Translations under genes and position numbers: made by a program | The notes under the pieces: generated by a model | Databases searched by the model: none | What the model was told of the DNA's origin: nothing | What the model saw: the letters and a program-made list of their open reading frames with translations, nothing else | Shown here: positions 10,972 to 17,249 of the stretch, in pieces | Layout of the letters: the number at the start of each line of letters is the position of its first letter | How positions within the stretch are numbered: position 1 is the stretch's first letter | Assembly (NCBI RefSeq): GCF_011317445.1 | Contig: NZ_JAAAPL010000002.1 | Coordinates: forward strand, 714,589-778,588 | Origin: Chelativorans multitrophicus | Lineage (GTDB): Bacteria; Pseudomonadota; Alphaproteobacteria; Rhizobiales; Rhizobiaceae | Direction of reading: 5' to 3' | DNA length: 64,000 nt

Positions 10972-11790
10972 ATGACGGCCAGACAAGCGGTTCGTTCGAA
11001 TGCGCCGCAACAGATCGACCCGATTTGGTCCGAGATCCGGGCCGAGGCACGGACTGCGGTCGAGAATGACGCATTGCTCGCAGCTTTCCTTTATTCCACG
11101 ATCCTCAATCAGGCGACCCTTGAAGACGCCGTCATTCATCGGATTTCGCAGCGGCTCGATCATGCGGATCTCAGCGCGGATCTTCTCCAGCAGACGTTCC
11201 TTGCCATGTGGGAAGATCAGCCGGACTGGAGCAGCATTCTGCGAGTCGACATTCAGGCCTATTACGATCGGGATCCGGCCTGCGACCGGTTTTTGATGCC
11301 GGTGCTCTATTTCAAGGGATTCCACGCCATTCAGACACATCGTCTGGCCCATTGGCTTTGGGGCAAGGGCCGCAAGGATTTCGCGCTTTACCTGCAAAGC
11401 CGCTCCTCCGCCGTGTTCCAGACGGACATTAACCCCGCAGCGACAATCGGGCGCGGGATCTTCCTCGACCATGCCACGGGCCTCGTCGTCGGCGAGACAG
11501 CCGTCATAGAAGACGATGTATCAATCCTCCAGGACGTAACGCTGGGCGGAACCGGCAAGGAAACGGGCGACCGTCATCCGAAGATCCGTCACGGAGTGCT
11601 GATTGGCGCCGGCGCCAAAATCCTCGGAAATATCGAGATCGGCCACTGCACGAAGGTCGCCGCCGGATCTGTCGTCGTCAAGCCCGTGCCGCCCAACAAG
11701 ACGGTGGCGGGCGTCCCCGCACGTATCATCGGAGAGGCTGGCTGCAACGAGCCGTCACGCGCTATGGATCAGCTTCTGCTTGAGGAATAG
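10972..11790 (+). CDS. cysE: Serine O-acetyltransferase
   Basis: The 272-residue enzyme acetylates serine with acetyl-CoA to give O-acetylserine, the first step of cysteine synthesis. The N-terminal helical domain (SATase_N, about 15-120) is followed by a left-handed beta helix of hexapeptide repeats. That region contains LDHATGLVVGETAVIEDDVS, with the catalytic His-Asp region, and GGTGKETGDRHPKI, the acetyl-CoA loop. The C-terminal tail ends in LLLEE and lacks the usual terminal isoleucine that docks into CysK. This is worth noting, although it is variable among rhizobia. ATG 10972 follows GGAG. The open frame upstream to 10867 is not protein-like. Confidence 0.93.
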   Translation: MTARQAVRSNAPQQIDPIWSEIRAEARTAVENDALLAAFLYSTILNQATLEDAVIHRISQRLDHADLSADLLQQTFLAMWEDQPDWSSILRVDIQAYYDRDPACDRFLMPVLYFKGFHAIQTHRLAHWLWGKGRKDFALYLQSRSSAVFQTDINPAATIGRGIFLDHATGLVVGETAVIEDDVSILQDVTLGGTGKETGDRHPKIRHGVLIGAGAKILGNIEIGHCTKVAAGSVVVKPVPPNKTVAGVPARIIGEAGCNEPSRAMDQLLLEE

Positions 11791-11883
11791 CAGCTTTTTG
11801 GTGCGGCCGGAGGTGGCGGGGTTTACAGCCGCGCCGCGCCCATGTCAGAAGCGGGCATCACAGCCCAAACGCGGAGAAGTTTG

Positions 11884-12093
11884 TTGAAGCCGGAAGAAAT
11901 CAGGAAGCTCGACGCCTATTTCAAGCGCACCTTCCAAAACCCCGCCCTGCAGGTGAAGGCGCGGCCGCGCAAGGAGGATTCGTGCGAACTCTATGTCGGC
12001 GATGAGTTCCTCGGCATCATCTTCAAGGATGAGGAGGAGGGAGAGCTCTCCTACAACTTCTCCATGGCCATCCTCGACGTGGATCTCGATTAG
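11884..12093 (+). CDS. DUF3126 family protein
   Basis: The frame encodes KPEEIRKLDAYFKRTFQNP, then a beta-rich segment (LQVKARPRKEDSCELYVGDE) ending in FSMAILDVDLD. This is the DUF3126 family of about 70-residue alphaproteobacterial proteins of unknown function. An ATG exists at 11842, but family members begin directly at the KPEEI helix. TTG 11884 has GGAGAAG seven bases upstream, so I prefer the TTG start (69 residues). If the ATG is used, the protein has 14 extra residues. It sits between cysE and the gamma carbonic anhydrase gene on the same strand. Confidence 0.75.
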   Translation: MKPEEIRKLDAYFKRTFQNPALQVKARPRKEDSCELYVGDEFLGIIFKDEEEGELSYNFSMAILDVDLD

Positions 12094-12139
12094 TCTTGTG
12101 AGCTGATATTTCCGCCCCAGGCGGTGCGAGAAAAAGCGG

Positions 12140-12673
12140 ATGCCGATTTATTCGCTCGACGGTCATGTTCCTCAATTTGCAGATGATGCAACAGGTTGGG
12201 TCGCGCCCGATGCGACCCTGATCGGGGAAGTGATCATTGGGCGGAATGTCGGCATCTGGTTCGGAGCCGTGCTGCGCGGCGACAATGAGCCCATCACGAT
12301 CGGCGACGACTCCAATGTGCAAGAACACACGGTGATGCACACGGATAGGGGTTTTCCGCTTACCGTCGGGCGTGGATGCACGATCGGGCACCGGGCGATT
12401 TTGCACGGCTGCACGATCGGCGACCACTCGCTGATCGGCATGGGAGCGACCGTGCTCAACGGCGCACGGATCGGCAGTGAATGCCTGGTTGGCGCAGGCG
12501 CGCTCATCACCGAAGGCAAGGTTTTCCCGGATCGATCCCTGATCGTCGGCGCACCGGCAAAAGCGATCCGCGTGCTGGACGACAAAGCCGCAGCTCAGCT
12601 GCGCGCCTCGGCCGCTTCATACGTCGAAAACGCCGAGCGTTTTCGGCGCGGCCTCAAGCTCGTCACCCCTTAA
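12140..12673 (+). CDS. Gamma-class carbonic anhydrase family protein
   Basis: This 177-residue left-handed beta-helix protein is built of hexapeptide repeats (for example GWVAPDATLIGEVIIG and GCTIGHRAILHGCTIGD). It ends in a C-terminal helix that packs on the trimer. His67, His84 and His89 are placed to bind the interface metal of Cam/YrdA-type gamma carbonic anhydrases. Members may hydrate CO2 or may be inactive assembly factors, and activity cannot be judged here. It reads in the same direction as cysE and DUF3126, with 46 bp after the latter, and ends in front of a dense hairpin region at 12690-12840. Confidence 0.87.
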   Translation: MPIYSLDGHVPQFADDATGWVAPDATLIGEVIIGRNVGIWFGAVLRGDNEPITIGDDSNVQEHTVMHTDRGFPLTVGRGCTIGHRAILHGCTIGDHSLIGMGATVLNGARIGSECLVGAGALITEGKVFPDRSLIVGAPAKAIRVLDDKAAAQLRASAASYVENAERFRRGLKLVTP

Positions 12674-12756
12674 CTGCTGAAACTTCTTCATCCCGGCAGT
12701 CTGCCGAGAAACGCAGTTTGCGTTGCTCGCGCGGGAGTGAACTTTTTGCCCTCCGC

Positions 12757-12840
12757 AAAAAAGCGGAGCCGGCCCCAGGGGAGGGGGCCGGCTCCTAACC
12801 CGGTCGATGGGGACGGGGAGGTGGGGACTCGACCGGGTTT
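12757..12840 (-). ncRNA. Tandem GC-rich hairpins ending in a U-run: terminator or small 3'-end RNA
   Basis: Read on the minus strand, two perfect stem-loops follow the BTLCP stop codon. The first has 11 bp (12839-12829 with 12807-12797) and a 21-nt loop. The second has 12 bp (12795-12784 with 12776-12765) and a 7-nt loop, followed immediately by GCTTTTTT. That is a textbook intrinsic terminator for the leftward gene. Both loops are C-rich and contain CCTCCCC or CTCCCC, which is complementary to purine-rich Shine-Dalgarno sequences. Anti-Shine-Dalgarno loops of this kind mark certain rhizobial and Rhodobacter small RNAs, so a stable 3'-derived RNA is possible. The termination role is well supported. 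The sRNA role is inferred. Confidence 0.7.
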
Positions 12841-12852
12841 CCCGGAAGCTCG

Positions 12853-13461
12853 TCAGCGGGAGGTTGAGATGCTGCCGACAGCGGTTGCGCGGCCGTCGGA
12901 GATGGAAACCCAGCGTGAGGCATCGCGCGCCGATTGGCGCTTGAGGAATTGGTATTCGGTTTCGGACCAGCGCAGGATCCGCGGCTCCATGTTGTCGAGG
13001 ATGAAATCACCCATGCTGGTGTTGACCGTGAGAACGGCGTGACCGTCGCCATTCGGCTGGCGGACGACCGTAACGAGCAGGTCGGACGCTGGTATACCCG
13101 CCTTGATCAAAAGCCGGCGCTTCTCGAGAACATAGTCCTCGCAATCGCCGTATATGTCGGGATAAGACCAGAACTCTTCCACGCCCCACAGATCTTTATC
13201 GGTGCTTGGCATCACCGATGTGTTGACGGTGTTGTTGATCTCGACCAGCAGCGCCCAGAGGTCGCGGGTCAATTCGACCGGCGTCGGGTTTGCATTTTGC
13301 TGGCGGCACTCCGCTGGCGCGCGGCGGCAGAACTCATAATGGCCGACCGGTTGGGAAGTAATCTCCCCTGTGGGCATGAAGTCACCGGCCGAGTGAGCCA
13401 CCGTTGCCAAAGAAACAAACAATAACCCCGCGAAAAGCGGCAAACCTTTTTCTAATTGCAT
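12853..13461 (-). CDS. Transglutaminase-like cysteine peptidase (BTLCP/DUF920)
   Basis: This 202-residue protein has a signal peptide (hydrophobic 7-20, cleavage near VAHSA). It is followed by a bacterial transglutaminase-like cysteine protease domain. The catalytic triad candidates are Cys107 in IYGDCEDYVLEKR, His141 in DGHAVLTV and Asp156 in FILDNM. Related proteins include LapG-type periplasmic proteases that cleave adhesins under c-di-GMP control. In rhizobia, stand-alone BTLCPs have no proven substrate. The start codon at 13461 is preceded by GGGGAGAC, and that ribosome-binding site lies in a hairpin (see 13462-13485). Confidence 0.87.
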   Translation of the reverse strand: MQLEKGLPLFAGLLFVSLATVAHSAGDFMPTGEITSQPVGHYEFCRRAPAECRQQNANPTPVELTRDLWALLVEINNTVNTSVMPSTDKDLWGVEEFWSYPDIYGDCEDYVLEKRRLLIKAGIPASDLLVTVVRQPNGDGHAVLTVNTSMGDFILDNMEPRILRWSETEYQFLKRQSARDASRWVSISDGRATAVGSISTSR

Positions 13462-13485
13462 GATCCGTCTCCCCGTTATGGAGAC
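13462..13485 (-). promoter_or_regulatory. Hairpin containing the ribosome-binding site of the BTLCP gene
   Basis: On the minus strand GTCTCC (13485-13480) can pair with GGAGAC (13472-13467), leaving a 7-nt loop. The second arm contains most of the GGGGAG Shine-Dalgarno, five bases before the ATG at 13461. A 6-bp stem of this kind could reduce translation initiation unless melted or bound by another factor. The stem is seen directly. Regulation is inferred. Confidence 0.45.
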
Positions 13486-13728
13486 ACCATGGCAGACGCG
13501 AATTTATGCAGGGCAAAAAGAGGAGGTAGAAATAAGACTATATTTTAAACTACTTTGAAATGGATATGTATATAGGAGTTAACGCCAAGGTTGCTAAATG
13601 TTAATCATAACAAAATCTGAAAGAGCGCCTGAAGCAGTCTAAAGGCCGGAAATACTGGGAACGCGGTAATTTTCCAGCGCACGCAGCGTTAGCCGGCTCT
13701 GCAATCGATGAATGTGGGGCGTTCAGCG

Positions 13729-14331
13729 TTACGCGAATTGCGCGAGCAGCGTAGCCGGCTCCTGGATCAAAGAAAATTCCAGGGCAAAGCCATTTTCGAA
13801 ATGGCGGGTGACGCGACCGCGCAAATTCGCAAGGAAAACCTGGGTGCCGATCGCCGGTCTAGGTGCGGTTTCAATCGCGGCGCCGGAAGCGGAGAGATCG
13901 ACGATGCGGCAGGGATGCTCGTACCCATCGGGCGTTCGTATCGTGCTCATCGGGTTTGCTGGTGTAACCCGCTCGTAGCGCCGATCTTCCGGTAGATCGA
14001 GATCATGCCGGTTGGCGAGCCAAGTCAGTTGTGACGCCAGCTTGTCGCGCTTCCTCTGCGAGGCCTTGATCGTCATCTCAAAGCCATCTTCGAAGATGCG
14101 CGCAAGATAGCCTTCAACGCGACCGATATGGTCGAGATATGCGACGATCCGTTCGCCGACCTGCCCTGCTTGCGCTGCCTTAAGCGCGACGCTACCGGGC
14201 GACATATCGACGACGCGGCAGGAATGCTCCGAGCGGTCCGGGAGCATATAGCGGCCATATATGCTGATCTTGACGCGCTGAAAGCGGCGCCTTTCGGTGC
14301 GCAGGGCTGTCTGGTTCGCTTCAACGACCAT
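13729..14331 (-). CDS. Tandem PilZ-domain protein
   Basis: This 200-residue protein contains two PilZ-like units, suggesting a c-di-GMP receptor. The first (about 10-95) has RRRFQRV and DMSPGS. The second (about 105-195) has RRYERV and DLSASG. The second unit matches the RxxxR and D/NxSxxG ligand motifs. In the first the final glycine is replaced by serine, so it may not bind c-di-GMP. The long open frame upstream is unlikely to be coding. ATG 14331 is used, with GTG 14337 as an alternative. It lies 82 bp downstream of a PAS_5 gene on the same strand, and the two may be cotranscribed. Confidence 0.8.
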   Translation of the reverse strand: MVVEANQTALRTERRRFQRVKISIYGRYMLPDRSEHSCRVVDMSPGSVALKAAQAGQVGERIVAYLDHIGRVEGYLARIFEDGFEMTIKASQRKRDKLASQLTWLANRHDLDLPEDRRYERVTPANPMSTIRTPDGYEHPCRIVDLSASGAAIETAPRPAIGTQVFLANLRGRVTRHFENGFALEFSLIQEPATLLAQFA

Positions 14332-14413
14332 GGTCACTCGCTTTTCCGTCGACCAATACCTAGTCGACGAAACGGCCAATCCTAGCAATGTTTGGTTAAA
14401 ATCGGGTAAGCCG

Positions 14414-15043
14414 CTAGCGGCGGCGGCCCCCATCGAAAACCAGCAGATGGCGTATGCGGCGGGCATTGCCGCCAAAGGCATCCGCCAAAGACTCGCTGTC
14501 CGGCAGGAGCGAGGGAACGGTAACCGGCCTGCGGCTTGTAAGCAGGAGGGGCTCACGGTCCGGATTGATGAGCCGGAAGCTTTCAAGACGATTTTCGAGA
14601 ATTGGATCAGCGCCAAGCCAGAATGGTTTGTGGATCGGCTGCAGCGTACCCAATGCGCGGGGATGGCTATCACCATCGATTGGCAGAATCAGGAGCTCAA
14701 AGCCGTTCCGACGCCCTTCGTCGGCCACCCCCTCGAACGTGATATAGAGAACCGATTTATCAGCTATGAAGCGACGCATGATTCGCGCGATTGCCTGCTG
14801 ATCATCATCCGCCCAAAGCGATGTGAAGGAACTTCCTTTCAGCTCCCGGCCATAGGTGGCGCACATGCGCGTGCCGGCCAGGCGGAACAGGACTGTTCCG
14901 CGTGCATTGCGTTCCAGGATAAAGGTGTCCGGCAAGAGGGCCTTTATCTCGCCTGGAGCGATTTCGGTCCTCAGAGGCGCCGGTCTGCCCGCCCGCAACC
15001 TGTTCCAATATTGGAACAAGTCCATTGATCCATCCTGAAACAT
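14414..15043 (-). CDS. PAS_5 (PAS-like) family protein
   Basis: This 209-residue protein matches the PAS_5 family (PF07310), an alphaproteobacterial single-domain PAS-related group. The evidence is an N-terminal DLFQYWNRLRAGRPAPLRTE, then ALLPDTFILER, FRLAGTRMCATYGRELKGS and a GTLQP block in the middle. The family has no established ligand and no output domain, so the protein probably acts by protein-protein interaction or as a sensor. A PilZ gene follows on the same strand. An internal ATG at 15025 with a GGAT upstream is an alternative start. It is divergent from the rhomboid gene, with a 369-bp spacer containing a terminator-like hairpin. Confidence 0.78.
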   Translation of the reverse strand: MFQDGSMDLFQYWNRLRAGRPAPLRTEIAPGEIKALLPDTFILERNARGTVLFRLAGTRMCATYGRELKGSSFTSLWADDDQQAIARIMRRFIADKSVLYITFEGVADEGRRNGFELLILPIDGDSHPRALGTLQPIHKPFWLGADPILENRLESFRLINPDREPLLLTSRRPVTVPSLLPDSESLADAFGGNARRIRHLLVFDGGRRR

Positions 15044-15229
15044 ACTAAGCCGTCCCGTTTTGAGATTTTGTTATTGTCCCAGAGGTGAACAGAAGCGGCC
15101 CCCTGCACACCTCAATGCAGAACAAGCAGGTTGCGTGCCAGCCTTGACCGCCGTTCTTCACGGGAACGGAAGATGATGGTTTATGAGGAGTAAATACCTT
15201 GAATTTTAACTTCTTTTTCCGTTCTGACT

Positions 15230-15370
15230 GCGAACGCCCAAGTGCTCCGGCACCGGCGGTTTCGGGCGGCCGGCGACGGCCCTGGCACGGCCCTTGCTTC
15301 TCCTAAAGGAGGGACAGGGGACTCGGCCGGGGCAGCCGTCCAGCGCAAATGCTGGGCGGCTTCTGTTTTT
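15230..15370 (+). ncRNA. Candidate structured RNA in the 369-bp gap before the rhomboid gene
   Basis: The gap between 15044 and 15412 holds no convincing ORF. Its first half is ordinary. From about 15230 the sequence becomes strongly GC-rich and rich in short inverted repeats, including CTCC-TAAA-GGAG at 15299-15310. It ends in an 11-bp hairpin plus U-run at 15334-15370. A terminator capping a GC-rich block with no ORF is the pattern of an independent small RNA, or of an attenuated leader of the rhomboid gene. I cannot match it to a named family, and I see no clear promoter. Confidence 0.4.
15334..15370 (+). terminator. Intrinsic terminator-like hairpin upstream of the rhomboid gene
   Basis: AGCCGTCCAGC (15334-15344) pairs with GCTGGGCGGCT (15351-15361) around a 6-nt loop, with one G-T pair, and is followed by TCTGTTTTT. 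It reads toward the rhomboid start codon 43 bp further on, so it ends an upstream RNA or acts as an attenuator. Confidence 0.65.
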
Positions 15371-15412
15371 CCGCTATGTCTGGTAGGCACGCAGAAACAG
15401 CCGATCAGGGAC

Positions 15413-16144
15413 ATGACCGAAACCGCCGCCGAAGAAAAAGCCGAACCCAAGGAAGAACAGCGACGCCGCGAGCCGGTATTCAATCTCGCCGGCGTTGTGA
15501 TCGCCATCATTGTTCTTTGCACGGGCATTCATCTGCTACGGGTCTATGTGCTCAGCCCTGGCGCCGACGACCGGCTACTCTTGCATTTCGCGTTTCTTCC
15601 CATTCGCTACAACGGCGATTACCCCATAGATTTCTATGCTCTCGTCAGTCCGATAACCTATTCTTTCCTGCATGGCAGTTTCGCGCATCTCGCCGTCAAT
15701 ATGATCGCGCTCGCAGCCTTCGGCTCTCCGCTGGCGAACAGGATCGGAGCTGTGCGCTTCCTGTTGTTCTGGTTTGCGGCAACGCTGGCGGCTGCCCTTC
15801 TTCACCTCCTCTTCTATCCAAGTGATGCTTCGCCGCTTGTCGGTGCGTCCGGCGCCATCTCCGGGATGTGGGGAGCTGCGGCCCGTTTTGACTTCCGGGT
15901 GGATCGCACGGCCGAGAAGCCTGGCTTTTTCGGGCCGGTTCTGCCGCTTTCGGCTGTCGTGCGCTCGCGCATGGCGCTCGTGTTCATCGGGGCGTGGTTC
16001 GTCACCAACATTGCCGTGGGGGTGACTTCGGGCACCAATGGCGAGCCGGAGATCGCCTGGATCGCCCATATTGGCGGCTTTCTTTTCGGCCTATTTGCCA
16101 TCCGCTTCTTCGACAGGCACCCGCCGATGAAGCACCCTGCCTGA
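15413..16144 (+). CDS. Rhomboid-family intramembrane serine protease
   Basis: This 243-residue polytopic membrane protein has the rhomboid catalytic core. His92..Asn96 lies in HLAVNM. The nucleophile Ser146 is in PLVGASGAISG. The catalytic His219 is in WIAHIGGFLFG. About six or seven membrane segments are visible between residues 24 and 232. The N-terminal 20 residues are charged and cytoplasmic. Rhomboids cleave transmembrane substrates within the bilayer; the substrate here is unknown. ATG 15413 is chosen because the upstream frame extension is not protein-like. The ribosome-binding site is weak (AGGG). It is followed by the broken CBS gene. Confidence 0.9.
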   Translation: MTETAAEEKAEPKEEQRRREPVFNLAGVVIAIIVLCTGIHLLRVYVLSPGADDRLLLHFAFLPIRYNGDYPIDFYALVSPITYSFLHGSFAHLAVNMIALAAFGSPLANRIGAVRFLLFWFAATLAAALLHLLFYPSDASPLVGASGAISGMWGAAARFDFRVDRTAEKPGFFGPVLPLSAVVRSRMALVFIGAWFVTNIAVGVTSGTNGEPEIAWIAHIGGFLFGLFAIRFFDRHPPMKHPA

Positions 16145-16227
16145 GGGCGTTCACTTGCAAAGCCGGACTATTGGGAGCAACATCTGTTCATGGGGACGTT
16201 ACGGGCGGTTGGCTAGGAGGAGATCGC

Positions 16228-16659
16228 ATGACGGTCAAAGCCATACTGGATACCAAAGGGCGCGATGTGGTGACGATCGCGTCGGAGAAGACATTGAGGG
16301 AGGCGGTCGAACTTTTGACAGAGCGGCGCATCGGCGCCGTGGTGGTGATGGATGGCGCAGGGCGCATCGGCGGCATCCTTTCCGAACGCGATATCGTTCG
16401 GGCGCTCGCGCGTGAGGGCGCTGCGGCCCTCGATATGGCAACTTCAGCTTTTATGACGGCCAAGGTGAAGACGTGCCGCGAAAGCCACACCGTGAACGAG
16501 GTCATGCAGATCATGACGCAGAGCCGCTTTCGCCACCTACCGGTCTAGGAAAGCGGACAGTTGGTCGGCATCGTCTCGATCGGTGACGTCGTGAAGCGGC
16601 GAATCGAGGAAGTGGAACGCGAGGCGGAGGAGATCCGTACCTATATAGCGACGGCGTGA
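16228..16659 (+). pseudogene. CBS-domain protein interrupted by an in-frame amber codon
   Basis: ATG 16228 follows AGGAGG and starts a two-CBS-domain protein (MTVKAILDTKGRDVV..). The frame stops at TAG 16546-16548, directly after SRFRHLPV in the second CBS repeat. Translation in the same frame then continues without a shift as ESGQLVGIVSIGDVVKRRIE to a TGA at 16657-16659. Together they make a normal 143-codon member of the family in which HLPV is joined to the GxLVGIVS strand. The break is therefore a single-codon nonsense change, a recent mutation or a sequencing error. CBS pairs bind adenosyl ligands. A truncated 106-residue product would lack half of the second domain. Confidence 0.8.
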
Positions 16660-16697
16660 AGAGAGGCCGCCGACCTGACGGCAGCCTCGGTTTGTCT

Positions 16698-16955
16698 TCA
16701 ACGATTGTCGGTTTGCGAACGGACGAGCTGTAGGCCCCGCCGCGTGATACGGTAAGGACCACCGTTCGTCGAAGCGATCGCACCTTTGCGTTTGACCTTG
16801 CGAAAGAGGGCGAGGTCCAAGCCAGGCAAATGCCACCCATCGCGGGTGACACAGGAAATTTCGGCGATGCGGCCGTCCTCGTCCTTTTCAACCTGGATGC
16901 ACCCGCCTTGAGCCAAAATATGAAGAATGCGCTGTTCCGCGCGTGAGATGTCCAT
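16698..16955 (-). CDS. YjhX/TopAI-family protein (UPF0386), putative toxin
   Basis: This 85-residue protein starts with MDISRAEQRILHILAQGG and ends with GPYRITRRGLQLVRSQTDNR, matching the YjhX family in length and at both ends. In E. coli YjhX (TopAI) inhibits topoisomerase I and is neutralised by YjhQ. No YjhQ-like acetyltransferase gene is adjacent here, so it may be a solitary member with another role. The start ATG 16955 has AGGA six bases upstream, and that site abuts an 11-bp helix of the leader (see 16956-17101). The upstream in-frame extension is not used. It converges on the CBS gene remnant. Confidence 0.83.
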   Translation of the reverse strand: MDISRAEQRILHILAQGGCIQVEKDEDGRIAEISCVTRDGWHLPGLDLALFRKVKRKGAIASTNGGPYRITRRGLQLVRSQTDNR

Positions 16956-17101
16956 TTCTGATCCTGGAAACCTGTGGCGCACACGCGCCAAAACACGTCG
17001 CCGCGCAGCCTGAAAGGCAGCGCGGGGCTCAGGTTCAGCCCTGGCCCGAAGGGGCGCAGGGCCTCAGCAGGTTTCCAGTCTGGTAGACATCAAAACTCCA
17101 T
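16956..17101 (-). promoter_or_regulatory. Structured leader of the yjhX gene with an embedded short ORF
   Basis: On the minus strand CTGGAAACCTG (17078-17068) is perfectly complementary to CAGGTTTCCAG (16974-16964). This closes a junction that holds three further hairpins: 17062-17038 (6+4 bp), 17025-17001 (6+4 bp with an A-A mismatch) and 16990-16975 (6 bp, 4-nt loop). The 3' arm of the closing helix includes the first two bases of the yjhX Shine-Dalgarno AGGA (16965-16962). The 5' arm lies inside an eight-codon ORF. The pairing is read directly from the sequence. A switch that is opened by ribosomes on the short ORF is inferred. Confidence 0.65.
17064..17090 (-). CDS. Putative leader peptide upstream of yjhX
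   Basis: An eight-codon ORF (MSTRLETC, stop TGA at 17066-17064) has GGAG five bases before its ATG, better than many real genes in this window. Its codons 5 to 8 (CTG GAA ACC TG..) are the 5' arm of the helix that reaches the yjhX ribosome-binding site. A ribosome finishing or stalling here would break that helix. A still shorter ORF (ATG 17101, MEF) overlaps its start through TGATG. Translation is not demonstrated. Confidence 0.5.
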   Translation of the reverse strand: MSTRLETC

Positions 17102-17249
17102 CTGCGGGCAGCGCTCATAGCGCGATTTAGCGGCTTGCGAAAGCCTTGAGCCTTGTCAGGCTGCCGCGATTGTTTTAGCGAACACGGCTGTAGTTACGTC
17201 GTAGCGAAACCCGCTACATGTTTCTCCCAGAATCCGACTGCATGGACCC

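Noticed and set aside
13579..13604. Two TTAA words as a CtrA site
   Set aside because: They are 18 bases apart, not the seven of the TTAA-N7-TTAA consensus.
16546..16548. TAG in the CBS gene as a pyrrolysine or recoding signal
   Set aside because: No recoding element is visible and pyrrolysine is not expected in this group. A nonsense mutation or sequencing error is simpler.
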